Positions 49,267 to 58,913 of a stretch of DNA of 64,000 bases are shown in pieces. This stretch comes from JAKASV01 sp963754845. GTDB taxonomy: Bacteria; Babelota; Babeliae; Babelales; Vermiphilaceae. The position numbers and the translations under genes are program-made. The stretch covers positions 248,001-312,000 of the forward strand of contig CAVWHE010000001.1 in the NCBI GenBank assembly GCA_963754845.1, given 5' to 3'. The notes beneath the pieces are model-generated. The model had not been told where the DNA came from, ran no database searches, and saw nothing but the letters and a program-made list of their open reading frames with translations. Position 1 is the stretch's first letter. Each line of letters begins with the position of its first letter.

Positions 49267-51339
49267 ATGAATGATCACAAAGAGCTTTTCGACGCTTTTG
49301 TTGCGACGCACCTCAATGGACCCCAACGCGATGCCGTTATGCAGGCGTCGGGCCCTCTCCTTGTCGTTGCCGGTGCAGGTTCAGGAAAAACACGCGTCAT
49401 AACGGCGCGCATGGCTCACCTTATCCTCAACGAAAATATCGACCCATCGGCCCTCGTTGCGCTCACCTTTACCAACAAAGCCGCCCAAGAAATGCAGGCG
49501 CGCGTCGTACAATTTTTGGCGCCCAACGTTCCGCGCCCTTTTGTAGGTACCTTTCATGCTTATTGTCTGCGTTTCTTGAAGGCCCATCAAGAACTTCTCA
49601 ATATTCCCTTTTTTTCCATCCTTGACGACGACGATCGGCAAAAAATCCTCAGCGGCATCATCAAGCGCAACAACCTTGCAAAAAGACTTTCGACGCGTCA
49701 ACTTTCTCATGCCATTTCGCTCATCAAAAATCAGTCGATTGAACCAGAACGGTCGCAGGCCTGCAGAAACGATCGCATCATGCTTGAAGTTTATCAGGCC
49801 TACGAAAGTGAAAAACGTGCAAGTAAATGTTTCGATTTTGACGATTTGCTCCTCGAGACGGTCAAGATCCTCACCCACCACAAGGACGCGCGTGCCCGCC
49901 TTCATGAAACAGTCAGACACGTCATGGTTGACGAGTACCAGGACACCAACATTGTTCAACATGCCCTTTTAAAACTCATGGTGCAAAACGAGCGAAAACT
50001 CCTTGCCATAACGTCGCTCTGCGTCGTTGGCGACGAAGATCAGTCAATTTACTCATGGCGCGGCGCAACGGTATCTAATATTTTGAATTTTAAAAACGAT
50101 TTTCCTCACACGACGATCGTCAAAATCGAACAAAACTACCGCTGTGTTCAGCCCGTTCTTGAGGTGGCAAATGAAATTATTGCGCACAACAAGAACCGCA
50201 TCCGGAAAAATTTGTGGTCGACGCGCCCGGGATCTGATCGCGTCGTACTTCTTGCATGTTCGTCTGAATACCAAGAGGCCGATGCAGTCGCATCTTTTTT
50301 AAAAACAACCGTGCAGCAGAGCTTCGGCAGAGCAACCATGGCCGTCCTCTACCGAGCACACTACCAGTCGCGGGCACTCGAAGAAGCCCTCATCAAGCGC
50401 GGCATCCCTTACACAATTGTCGGCGGTATTCAATTTTACGAGCGCAAGGAAATCAAAGACCTTCTCGCGTATTTACGCCTCACGGTCAATCCCTTCGACA
50501 GAACGTCGTTTTTCAGGATTATTAACTGCCCCCAGCGCGGCCTTGGCCAAGCTTTTGAAGACAGTTTTTACGAATGCTGGCGCGATCATCCCACGAGTGA
50601 TTTTGTCGACGTTGCCAAGGAACTCGAAAAGAACGACCAACTCACGACAAAAAAACAGCAAACGCTTCAATCATTTGTGGAACTTTTTCGCAATCTCAAC
50701 CCCTCGGACAAACCGACAACCGTCCTTGAAACAATCATCGAAAAAACACGTTACCTCACGTATCTCAAAGACGAGTTTGACCGTCAAGAAGCCGAAAGCA
50801 AAGTAGACAATATCAGCGAACTCGTACAGGCTATGCGCCACCTTGAAAACAACGGCGTTGCAACTGTCGGCGCGTTCCTCGACGAAGTTTCGCTCCTTCA
50901 AGAAAAAATCGTAGCAGCACGACGCGACGATACCAACGCTGCCGTCCTCATGACACTTCATGCCGCCAAGGGTCTTGAATTTGACCACATAGCCATCGCG
51001 GGCCTCAACGAAGATCTCTTGCCAAGCTCACGGTCGGTCACTGAGCACGATGCGCTCGAAGAAGAGCGAAGACTCCTTTACGTCGGCATCACACGAGCCC
51101 GTGAACGGCTCATGCTCAGCTACGCACGCTGTCGCCACGTCTATGGGAACATGGCCGAGCACCTTCCATCACGATTCATCAACGAGATTCCGCCAGCACT
51201 CTTTACGCGTCACGACATCGGCCACGCTTCGATAGCGCACCTTGACAACCTCTTTGCTCAGTGGCTCTCAAATTCCAAGGATCAGCGGCGCGGCCCCATT
51301 CTCACATTCGGAGCAGCCGGTCGACGCCAACAGGCCTAG
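49267..51339 (+). CDS. pcrA: UvrD/PcrA-type superfamily 1 DNA helicase
   Basis: This 3'-5' helicase acts in repair and in clearing replication blocks. The 690 residues follow UvrD/PcrA/Rep: LNGPQRDAV Q-motif, VVAGAGSGKTRVI (Walker A, residues ~34-46), ALTFTNKAAQEM (Ia), FDFDDLL, VMVDEYQDTN (motif II), VVGDEDQSIYSWRGA (III), EQNYRC (IV), MTLHAAKGLEFD (V) and YVGITRARERL (VI). UvrD, PcrA and Rep cannot be separated here; the ~690 length is close to Rep/PcrA. The start ATG 49267 has no strong ribosome site. A gene-free stretch follows. Confidence 0.93.
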   Translation: MNDHKELFDAFVATHLNGPQRDAVMQASGPLLVVAGAGSGKTRVITARMAHLILNENIDPSALVALTFTNKAAQEMQARVVQFLAPNVPRPFVGTFHAYCLRFLKAHQELLNIPFFSILDDDDRQKILSGIIKRNNLAKRLSTRQLSHAISLIKNQSIEPERSQACRNDRIMLEVYQAYESEKRASKCFDFDDLLLETVKILTHHKDARARLHETVRHVMVDEYQDTNIVQHALLKLMVQNERKLLAITSLCVVGDEDQSIYSWRGATVSNILNFKNDFPHTTIVKIEQNYRCVQPVLEVANEIIAHNKNRIRKNLWSTRPGSDRVVLLACSSEYQEADAVASFLKTTVQQSFGRATMAVLYRAHYQSRALEEALIKRGIPYTIVGGIQFYERKEIKDLLAYLRLTVNPFDRTSFFRIINCPQRGLGQAFEDSFYECWRDHPTSDFVDVAKELEKNDQLTTKKQQTLQSFVELFRNLNPSDKPTTVLETIIEKTRYLTYLKDEFDRQEAESKVDNISELVQAMRHLENNGVATVGAFLDEVSLLQEKIVAARRDDTNAAVLMTLHAAKGLEFDHIAIAGLNEDLLPSSRSVTEHDALEEERRLLYVGITRARERLMLSYARCRHVYGNMAEHLPSRFINEIPPALFTRHDIGHASIAHLDNLFAQWLSNSKDQRRGPILTFGAAGRRQQA

Positions 51340-51823
51340 GTTAGCGTTCGGTGAGTTTTAATTCGTTGGCAATCCGCATGACCGGCATGAAGCACAGCAC
51401 ATTTTTGTGCATTGCACGTGATAAAAAACAATCCTTGACGCTGGCAGCTGCCAGATGCAAAAAATCGTGAAATTCTTTTTCTCGAAAGCCCGTCCAGGAT
51501 GGAACCACGAGGAGTCGGCTCACGTCCTACTTGTGGAACGTCGCCGTAGTGTGTTAGGTTCAGAATATATCAAAGAGCGATGTCGAAAGTCGCCGCCACC
51601 CACGATGGAGAGACGTTTGTCGGTGCCAGTTTGTCGGTGGCTGATGGTTGTCGATGCGGGAGAGTACTTATGGAACTGTGTTCGTTTCCTACGCTACGCT
51701 GTGTTTTTACTATCAAGCGATAGCCCGTAAAGCGGACGCATCAGAGGCTTTTTGCACGCTCGTCCGGTGCGCGGCGCCACGCATTTCAGCGATCATAGCC
51801 GGCCGTTTAGTTATCCATGCTTT
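51340..51823. other. Gene-free stretch before the IS30 element
   Basis: About 480 bases hold no gene I can support. Short frames occur on both strands (for example minus 51523-51341, and plus 51648-51830, which runs without a stop into the IS30 left end). These may be worn fragments of a gene disrupted by the insertion, but no family pattern was recognised. Confidence 0.4.
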
Positions 51824-52967
51824 TGCATAGACTAAGTTGAAGTGCAACACCTATCCTGTTATATAATTATTTTATATGCAAAAAATCCAACAGGAAAAAG
51901 GTGTTGCATGAGAAAGTATACACAAATTTCGCAGGCAGAAAGAGCAAAGATTTTTTAAGTTCACAACAGCGGCCAATCAGCTCGCTTCATAGCTCGAAGT
52001 CTGGAAAGAGCGCCATCAACGATCAGTAGGGAGTTGAGAAGAAATAGCAACGAGCAAGGTTTTTATCATTATCCGCAGCGCGCCCAGGAAGGAGCTCACG
52101 GATAAACGAAAGGCGCATCACGGCTACAAAGCAGTACGTATCAAGGGATTTACCGAGTATGTCGAGGGAAAGCTCAAGCAAGGTTGGTCTCCTGGAACAA
52201 TCGCTGGACGTTGGTCGATGGAGAAAGCCAATGAAGCCATAACCAAAGAGGCGGTCTATGCGTGGATTTACAGCAGTGACGGCATTGAGCGAGGACTCTA
52301 TACGTTCTTGCCGCAAAAGCGACCGAAGCGAGGCGTGTTGAGAGCGCGAAAGCCATTAACGAGTATACCCGACCGTGTTTCGATCCATGACAGACCAAAG
52401 GATATCGAAAAACGCGACCAGCTCGGACATCTTGAAGGCGATCTTTTCTTTAATTCTGGGAGTCTGTCAAGCAACGTACTCACTCTTATAGACAGAAAAA
52501 GTAGAATGATCATGCTCACGAAGAATTGTTCAAAAAGATCACAAATGATTATAGACTCCATGGAAAATCTCGCCAAGACTCTCGGTGTCAAGAGCATAAC
52601 GCTCGATAACGGTTCAGAGTTCACCCTCCATGGGCAGATAACAAAAAACTTGGGTATATCAACGTACTTTTGCGATCCGGGAGCCCCATGGCAAAAAGGG
52701 TCCGTTGAAAATGTACACAAGCGTATCCGGCGCTTCTTACCCTTTAAGGTCGATGAAGCACATATAACACAGGAGCGGCTTGACGAGGTTGCTGACCTCA
52801 TAAACAATATTCCACTCGCCTGTTTGGGGTTTTATACGCCCCGCGAAATACACGCGGGAATTGATGTGAAACAGAAAGGAGCGGCAGGATGCAGATGACC
52901 TTTTTTACCACCAAAACAACGTTTCAACTCGAAATTTTAAAGTGTTGCACTTCATACTTGACTGTGC
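51824..52967 (+). mobile_element. IS30-family insertion sequence, near full length (copy 2)
   Basis: The element is about 1144 bases. The left end begins tgcatagactaag...tgaagtgcaacac; the right end at about 52940-52967 carries the inverted core gtgttgcacttca, with imperfect outer bases. It encodes one transposase (51908-52898) of the IS30 family, damaged as described in that entry. The element has copies 1 (5288-5587) and 3 (54115-54304) in the same orientation, both 5' fragments only. Target-site duplications could not be defined. Its right end leads straight into the exostosin-like gene. Confidence 0.85.
51908..52898 (+). pseudogene. IS30-family transposase with nonsense and frameshift mutations
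   Basis: The frame opens at ATG 51908. Relative to copy 1, codon 17 is TAA instead of GAA (at 51956). At about 52088, four extra bases (cagGAAGgagctc) shift the frame. After the shift the rest is intact: KGFTEYVEGKLKQGWSP, GTIAGRW, then the rve/DDE domain with HLEGDLFF (Asp), LDNGSEF (Asp), APWQKGSVENVHKRIRRFLP (Glu) and C-terminal NNIPLACLGFYTPREI. It would be about 329 residues if repaired, normal for IS30. As it stands it cannot make full transposase, unless by recoding. Confidence 0.85.
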
Positions 52968-53968
52968 CCTTGACTGTGCCTTTGTGGGTGCCTTTGGTCG
53001 CATTTTTGACGACGTCTCTTGTGGCCGAACCCAGCCTCAGAGGGCAGGAGAGTGGTAAGATTTATGAGTATCTCATGAATCTTCTTTCCATTGACGGTAT
53101 AAAAACCGAAGAGAACGCTTACATTTTGCTCAAAAACGGGCCATTGCCACGCGGCGTCAACTATCTGGCCATTCCCTTGGTCGTCCTTTTAAACAAACCA
53201 GAGGTCGCGAGATCGAACGCCAAACTCCTTGCGTCGATTAAAGTTGACGGTGGCTTTGCGGTGTGTCAGCACATCAGGTTTGAAGTGATGATTCCTTTAC
53301 TCAAAAATATGGGTATCGACACGCTCTTTACACCCCATGCCGTGCTCGGCAAGAAATACGAGGGAATAACCGTCGTTCCCTTTCCCCACTATGCCGTCAA
53401 TGGGTGTGGTCCAGCAGCGCATAAAGATATCCTCTACTCATTCATAGGATTTGACACGCACTGGACGAGGCAAAAAATTTTTACACCGCCGCAACAACCC
53501 AATATCATCATTAAAAGGCGCGGCCGTTGGCACTTTTCGAATAGTCAGGCTGTGCGGACCCAGGAAAAGAAGGAGTACCAAGATGTTCTCAGCAGATCAC
53601 GATTTTCGCTCTGCCCTCGCGGCACTGGTCCAAGCACGGTCCGTTTTTGGGAATCACTGCAAGCTGGAGCAATTCCCGTGCTCATATCAGACGCCACGGC
53701 CCTGCCTACAAACTTTGATTGGGAAAGGTGCGTCATACGTATCGCCGAGACCGACGTCATGAGAATCCCCGCAGTGATAGCTTCCATAAGTGAGAAAAAA
53801 GAGGCCGCGATGCGTGAGGCGTGTTTTGAGGCCTACGAGGCCTTTTCAGGGCCAAACTTCATCAGCGCCATTCGCAATCATTATGCCGCTCTAGGAAAAC
53901 CATTCCCAAGAAGTTGCCAAAGGTATGCCAATGGTGCTGCTATGCAAACCTTGCGTTCGTTGGAGTAA
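52889..53968 (+). CDS. Exported exostosin-like (GT47) glycosyltransferase, copy 2
   Basis: This is a paralogue of the protein at 9730-10674. The C-terminal GT47 region reads LSRSRFSLCPRGTGPSTV, RFWESLQAGAIPVLISD, ALPTNFDWE and RIPAVIA; upstream is AAHKDILYSFIG. The open frame starts at 52889 inside the IS30 right end, so the first ~26 residues are element sequence and the following hydrophobic stretch (VPLWVPLVAFLTTSLVAE) looks like the true signal peptide. A start at 52959-52977 (TTG/GTG) may be original. The length is up to 359 residues. Either the insertion replaced the old start or it provides a new one. Confidence 0.7.
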   Translation: MQMTFFTTKTTFQLEILKCCTSYLTVPLTVPLWVPLVAFLTTSLVAEPSLRGQESGKIYEYLMNLLSIDGIKTEENAYILLKNGPLPRGVNYLAIPLVVLLNKPEVARSNAKLLASIKVDGGFAVCQHIRFEVMIPLLKNMGIDTLFTPHAVLGKKYEGITVVPFPHYAVNGCGPAAHKDILYSFIGFDTHWTRQKIFTPPQQPNIIIKRRGRWHFSNSQAVRTQEKKEYQDVLSRSRFSLCPRGTGPSTVRFWESLQAGAIPVLISDATALPTNFDWERCVIRIAETDVMRIPAVIASISEKKEAAMREACFEAYEAFSGPNFISAIRNHYAALGKPFPRSCQRYANGAAMQTLRSLE

Positions 53969-53981
53969 AAAAGGAAGGACA

Positions 53982-54545
53982 ATGCTCATGCATACAACAC
54001 GCTTTACACATCTGGCACCCTGCGTACTTGCCATCGCTAGTTCGGCAGTCATTATGAGCACCGGCAGGTGCAGAGGAGCCGAGTGCCGAGGTTGCGGCCA
54101 CACCACGCCGATGGTGCATAGACTAAGTTGAAGTACAACACCTATCCTGTTGTATGATTGTTTTATGTACGAAAAATCCAACAGGAAGAGGTGTTGCACG
54201 AGAAAGTATACACAAATTTCGCAGGCAGAAAGAGCAAAAATTTTTGAAGTGCACAACGGCGGCCAATCAGCTCGCTTCATGGCTCGAAGTCTGGAAAGAG
54301 CACCCTCGTGTCTTGCCGTCGCCGGAACGCTTGCCGAAAACGCGAGTACGCCCGGCAACGTCCTCATTTATCAAAGAGTTGCCCGTCAAGAAGAACTTGA
54401 ATTAGTCACGGGTGCACGGCTTGACACTGCCGTTAATACCGTCGCCTGGTGCGCATGCCCCGGCGATTGTGTCTATTGCGCAGCCGGATCGGCAAGCGAG
54501 GGAAGCGGTGCCAATGAGGTTGCCATTTGGACGGCATCGCTGTGC
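53982..54545 (+). pseudogene. WD40-like exported protein gene split by an IS30 fragment
   Basis: ATG 53982, after AAGGAAGGACA, opens a signal peptide (FTHLAPCVLAIASSAVIM) and a Cys-rich start (CRGAECRGCGH). At 54115 the frame runs into IS30 copy 3 and stops soon after. Beyond the fragment, from about 54305, coding resumes with CLAVAGTLAENASTPGNVL, LDTAVNTVAWCACPGDC and SGANEVAIWTASLCAKN. This is one WD40-like blade pattern of the kind in the 13394-15484 protein (V.SVAWC.P, (L)AVGG). The blade part ends against the convergent barrel gene at 54547. Most blades are gone. Confidence 0.65.
54115..54304 (+). mobile_element. IS30-family 5' fragment (copy 3)
   Basis: About 190 bases match the left end and transposase start of copies 1 and 2, with several substitutions (for example ATG changed to ACG at the transposase start). 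Homology ends after GSERAP-like coding at 54304. It lies inside the split WD40-like gene. Being more diverged than copies 1 and 2, it may be older. Confidence 0.8.
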
Positions 54546-54546
54546 G

Positions 54547-55809
54547 CTAAAAATCAATACCAAGAACGGCCCCTATGAAGGGCGATGCTATGATATTTTT
54601 GCCGCCAAAGGGAACCTCGGCGTAGAAAGAGATTGAGGGAATGCCGCGCAGGTAGCGTCGTGTCAGGGCGCTGGTATCGTACGTGGCCATCATGATAACT
54701 TTGTGAAGATTCCGTTCCGGAAGGCACGTTCCGCGCGGGGTTGATGTGCTGCCGCGATGAGCCCAGATGTTACCGACGAGCACGCTCGTGCTGTCGCCTT
54801 GTTTGAAAAACTGGTATCCGCACTTGATGAGAAACCCTTTGATGAATTCACCCAGCTGAGCGTAGAGCGTATATTGTTGCTCAATCGCGTAATCCGTGTA
54901 GACAGGCGCCCGCGCCAGTACAAGAGGTTCGGTTTGATCGGCATCAGTGCGTATGCGAGCAGTATGACTGCTGCCAAAGATGTTGCGAAGTTCTACGTCA
55001 AAACCGGCGTGAAGATAGGAGCCGAGTGTTAATTCAAGACCACCGCCGAAAATGAGTGCCACCGAGCCATTGTAACCAAGGGGAAATGCCGCTATGAGCC
55101 CAACATTCTCCTTGGCTCCTGTTGGCAAAGTGAGGCCAAAGCGTCCATCAAGGCGTACATTTTTGAGCAATTCTCGCGGTTGAGTAAAATCCTGAAGCCA
55201 GTCGCCGACACACGCTAGATCGCCGAGCCGCGTGCGGCGCCAGGGACCTATGGCAAGACCGCCGAGGGCTGCTGTTGTGCGGTCAAGACCGTCGGCAACG
55301 TAGGCGTGAACACGCTCGTCGGCTGCCAGAACGTGGCCCGTAAGATTGTTCCATCGCACACGATCAAAAGATACACGATACAGAGGCAAAAACACGCCGA
55401 GCATGATGTTATGGGGTAGCGCTGCGCGTACAGCGAACGTAAGTCCTTCGTTGACACGGAGTCGCGAGCACAACGCGAAGTGCCCACGATCGCCGTTGTC
55501 GCTTGCGCCGGTACTTGAAAGTTTCTGATTTTCTGTCGACGAACAACAAAAACCCTTGAGCATGGCGAGTGCACCAGGACGGGCGCCGCACGTGGAGGAA
55601 ACGTCGGTACGCTGGCTTTCGGCTGTGTAGCCACTGGCAGCACATCCGTGTTCTGGCATAACAAAAATTTGAAAGCGCGTGCCATAATGCGGCGCTGGAT
55701 TAAAAAAGAACTTAAAGGGACGTACAACGTTCATGGCCTCAACGACGCGGGGGGTGCCGATAACCGCGAAGTACATGACGACGGCTAGAAAAGACGGCTG
55801 ATATTTCAT
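54547..55809 (-). CDS. Predicted outer-membrane beta-barrel protein, module B
   Basis: The 420-residue protein has a signal peptide (FLAVVMYFAVIGTPRVVEA), alternating strands and a terminal aromatic (GAVLGIDF), as for outer-membrane barrels. Shared with the module A barrel (19269-20537) are RLGDLACV, the strand FGLTLPTGAKEN, PLGYNGSVALIFGGGLELTLG and the end sequence. Cys residues (GCAAS, CCSS) may form disulfides. ATG 55809 has AGAGGAC 5 bases upstream. It sits 27 bases after the propeller gene stop on the same strand, so co-transcription is likely. A convergent WD40 remnant lies at its 3' side. Confidence 0.72.
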   Translation of the reverse strand: MKYQPSFLAVVMYFAVIGTPRVVEAMNVVRPFKFFFNPAPHYGTRFQIFVMPEHGCAASGYTAESQRTDVSSTCGARPGALAMLKGFCCSSTENQKLSSTGASDNGDRGHFALCSRLRVNEGLTFAVRAALPHNIMLGVFLPLYRVSFDRVRWNNLTGHVLAADERVHAYVADGLDRTTAALGGLAIGPWRRTRLGDLACVGDWLQDFTQPRELLKNVRLDGRFGLTLPTGAKENVGLIAAFPLGYNGSVALIFGGGLELTLGSYLHAGFDVELRNIFGSSHTARIRTDADQTEPLVLARAPVYTDYAIEQQYTLYAQLGEFIKGFLIKCGYQFFKQGDSTSVLVGNIWAHRGSTSTPRGTCLPERNLHKVIMMATYDTSALTRRYLRGIPSISFYAEVPFGGKNIIASPFIGAVLGIDF

Positions 55810-55836
55810 GAAAAGTCCTCTTTGATGCTGCCCGAC

Positions 55837-58653
55837 CTATTCGTTGACCGTGAGCGCAGTGTCCTGTGCAAGCAACCATGATCCTGTCGTGCTCAAGCGC
55901 ACGATGGGTCCGACGATATTGACGTTATCGAGGGCAATTGGAACGCGATAGGAGCCTATGCCCCCGAATCGCGTACCACTGCGCACACGCTCAGGGATGA
56001 TTTCAAGAGATGGTTGTTCGCATAGATTCCTGTCGCGCGCGTTAAAAAGAGTTGCTCCATCGCAGGCTATCCACGCGCGAAAACCGTCACAGTCGACAAA
56101 GTACGAGGGTTTGTCTTTAACAAAAAGATCAGGGAGTTCTTCAAGATGGGCACCTTCTTGAGTGGCAACCGTGAAGCGATGAATCGCGGAGCGATTGATG
56201 CCAGGGTGGGAATCAAGGGCGTACACCATGCCGCCGGTACCGGCACTGAGACTTTGCTGGCGCGCGTCGTATGAGATTGGATAAAGCCCGTTAACCGAGC
56301 AGTAGCCTTCCGGAAGATCGACAGCGTGCCAATCAAGGGATGGATCGCTCTTTTCAAAAAGTCCGTTACTGGTGGCAAGAATAATGAGCGACGATGTGAT
56401 GACGGCGTCGAGGATGGTTCCATCAGATGCAAGGGGCCACTGCGGCCGCCGCGCGAGCGTTGTTTCAGAAAGTGTTCCGCGTACAAAATTCGAGCGCGCT
56501 ATATCGATACACGCAAGACGATCATCGCACACGACGTAAAGAAGTCCACGGGTTTCGTCGGCACGGAGTGCGCGTATAAATTTATAATTGCCAATTTCCT
56601 TGAAGCGACTTTCAACGTCAAGTCCTGCGAGGTTGTTGCCAAGGCCTTCACGGGCGTCCCAACTTACCCCCGCATCGTTAACAAGGACCGCAAGACCACC
56701 GGTTCCGCCAACGAAGATATAACCGGAATCGGCGACACGCGTGATGCATGCTGCTTCAAGTGCTCCCGTGCGCTCAAGATCGCCGCCCGAAATGGCAACA
56801 GCGTTGGTCGTCGCGCTCAAGGCTTGATCGATTGCCCCGTCGGCAAAGACACACGGATCTCTCGCCAGATCGTCGCCTCCAAGCGCCGTCAGAATGCCGT
56901 CGCGTACAACACCCGTTTGGGCAAGGGCCACGCAGCCGTTGCCCGTTGCCACGATGACGCTTATCGATGCAAGTCCCGGCGTCTGACTAGAAAAATCGTA
57001 AAGCCCTTGAATGGGACCGCGTTTTTCAGGAACCTCGGCAGGACCGGGAAAAACAGTATTAAGCCAGTGAACAAGTCCAGCACAGCCGTGCTCATCGCCT
57101 GCGCCCCACACAGTCCTCTTGGCCGTATAAATTGCATCTGCGGATTTTCCGACAAGCATGGTGAATGAGCCGCTGTGCTCGTCAAAATCAGCTCCCCAGA
57201 GCGTGTCGAAAAAATTACCGGCACCACGCCGCCACGCCGTCCATTGCTTAATGCTACCGGAGGCGTCAAAAATGGCCTGTGAATGAAATATGCCAGGTTG
57301 ATACCCTGCATCGGGCACGCTTACGACGGCAAAAACAGCATCGCTCTGTGTGAAAATTGTTGTGATATCGCCGACATCAAGGGGGCCACCTCCCACGGTT
57401 GCCTCCACATCGCCGGGAACGCAAAGATCCGCCGTCGTCGTCGCCCGCTGCGTAAATCCTCGATCAAAAAATCGCGTCGGATAGCCCTGCGCGTACCACG
57501 TTTGAGGGGGAGCATCTTTTTTGGCAAGCACGCCATTATAAACGTCGGCCCGTTTGACAACGGGCAGCGCGTACACAGTGCGCCGCGTCTGATGCGGTGT
57601 TCCATAACCGCCTAGCACGACGAGGTAATTGACGGATGTTGTCGTCGTCAAGGACCTTACTTTATGAATCGAGATATCAAGAGTCTCGCCGACGCCGGCA
57701 ACGATTGCGTCAAGATCAGGAGAGAGTGCACCGCTGTCGACGACCCTTTTGAAAAAAAGCTTGTCTTTAACCATGCTTGCTGCCACAACGGCTGCGGCAC
57801 CGCCGGCACCTGCCTGGGATACGGAGTGTACGTTGAGTGCGATGTAAAGGACCTGAAGATTGGCGTCCCAATGCAGATCGACGGCGTTATCAAGTATGTC
57901 GATGGCAGCATCGCCGATCGCCACGGACCCACTCGTGGCGCTGAGCAGGGCTGCACGCCCCCCCGTACCTGGCGCACACGTAGAACCTAGCTGTGCGTCA
58001 AGCTGAAAAAGGGCGAGCGGCTCTTGTGCCGCCGGCCCCTTGCGACCACGCGCAAGAACAGCAATACCACTGGAACCACGTCCGAAAGGATTGCCTCCAC
58101 CATCGGTCACAGCGGCAAAAACGAGAGCGTTTGTGTGTGCCTCAAGCGCGATAATGCCGGCCGTCTCATGCGACCCGGACGCATCGATGACAGGCGCCGA
58201 CGAAAGTACCTCAAGCCGTTGAGTGCTCATGGTATTATCGATGAGATGAACGACGGCTGATTGCTTTTCTTTAACGACGGCCAAACGATCGACCGGTATT
58301 TCTAAAATCGATTCCGTGCCGTGCATGAGCGCCATGAGGCGTATGCTGGCATCATAAAGAGGGTTATCAACCGAAGGGGCGATGCCATTTGAAACTTTTT
58401 CCGGCGTCAGGGGAAGAAATTTTTTACCCGTCGCCACGGCTCCCGCCACAGCAAAGTCCTTAGCACCCTCCTGCGATGCCCCTACGTAAAAGCGGCCGTC
58501 GTGGCCCATGGCGTAGACACGTACAGGGTTGATGAACGACTGCTTGCCATCGGTGCTATCACCCCAAAGAATATCGGCAGCCTCCACCAAGAAAAAACTC
58601 TGAAGGATACACACACACGTTAAAGCCCCGGCACACCGTGTCACATCGAGCAT
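55837..58653 (-). CDS. Large exported beta-propeller-like protein, module B
   Basis: The protein is ~938 residues. The signal peptide is GALTCVCILQSFFLVEAA; the mature part has repeated beta units such as GRFYVGASQEGAKDF, DLHWDANLQVLYIALNV, YIFVGGTGGLAVLVND and GLLYVVCDDRLACID. The N-terminal two thirds align with module A (16223-19231) through GSSGIAVLARG, LHWD..LQ.LYI, GIFHSQAIFDASGSI and a central region. ATG 58653 follows GGGAGGTGGCTCC. It is the first gene of the propeller-barrel pair; a 30-bp repeat and a 28-bp repeat lie 120-190 bases upstream. Function unknown; host-facing binding is inferred. Confidence 0.75.
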   Translation of the reverse strand: MLDVTRCAGALTCVCILQSFFLVEAADILWGDSTDGKQSFINPVRVYAMGHDGRFYVGASQEGAKDFAVAGAVATGKKFLPLTPEKVSNGIAPSVDNPLYDASIRLMALMHGTESILEIPVDRLAVVKEKQSAVVHLIDNTMSTQRLEVLSSAPVIDASGSHETAGIIALEAHTNALVFAAVTDGGGNPFGRGSSGIAVLARGRKGPAAQEPLALFQLDAQLGSTCAPGTGGRAALLSATSGSVAIGDAAIDILDNAVDLHWDANLQVLYIALNVHSVSQAGAGGAAAVVAASMVKDKLFFKRVVDSGALSPDLDAIVAGVGETLDISIHKVRSLTTTTSVNYLVVLGGYGTPHQTRRTVYALPVVKRADVYNGVLAKKDAPPQTWYAQGYPTRFFDRGFTQRATTTADLCVPGDVEATVGGGPLDVGDITTIFTQSDAVFAVVSVPDAGYQPGIFHSQAIFDASGSIKQWTAWRRGAGNFFDTLWGADFDEHSGSFTMLVGKSADAIYTAKRTVWGAGDEHGCAGLVHWLNTVFPGPAEVPEKRGPIQGLYDFSSQTPGLASISVIVATGNGCVALAQTGVVRDGILTALGGDDLARDPCVFADGAIDQALSATTNAVAISGGDLERTGALEAACITRVADSGYIFVGGTGGLAVLVNDAGVSWDAREGLGNNLAGLDVESRFKEIGNYKFIRALRADETRGLLYVVCDDRLACIDIARSNFVRGTLSETTLARRPQWPLASDGTILDAVITSSLIILATSNGLFEKSDPSLDWHAVDLPEGYCSVNGLYPISYDARQQSLSAGTGGMVYALDSHPGINRSAIHRFTVATQEGAHLEELPDLFVKDKPSYFVDCDGFRAWIACDGATLFNARDRNLCEQPSLEIIPERVRSGTRFGGIGSYRVPIALDNVNIVGPIVRLSTTGSWLLAQDTALTVNE

Positions 58654-58772
58654 GGAGCCACCTCCCTCATCTGCAGGACCATCGCACACCGTCACGTATA
58701 AAGTAGATTGCACTATATTAGGGAAATTTGCGCGAAAGTTCCACCAAAACCGCACGAGGTGTGAGGTGTAGT

Positions 58773-58802
58773 GAAGCAGCACTATGATAATGTCCTCATG
58801 AT
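58773..58802. repeat. 30-bp repeat, second copy
   Basis: Agrees with 48992-49021 at about 26 of 30 positions; the core tgataatgtcctcatgat is identical. Both copies lie upstream of minus-strand exported-protein genes (48798 and 58653). Confidence 0.5.
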
Positions 58803-58809
58803 CAGGACT

Positions 58810-58837
58810 TATGCAGACGCTGAAAGTTCTGTCTCGG
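58810..58837. repeat. Dispersed ~28-bp repeat, copy 2
   Basis: tatgcagacgctgaaagttctgtctcgg; compare 44035-44063 and 62913-62940. It lies just downstream of the 30-bp repeat. Confidence 0.5.
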
Positions 58838-58913
58838 AATTATACAGGGCCGCGCGTTGAACGCGCTCAGGTTGGTGCAAGGCTCGTGCCCTATGCGCGC
58901 GGTCACACGACTG

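Noticed and set aside
51341..51523. Minus-strand 60-codon frame after uvrD
   Set aside because: Too short and without pattern; at most a gene remnant.
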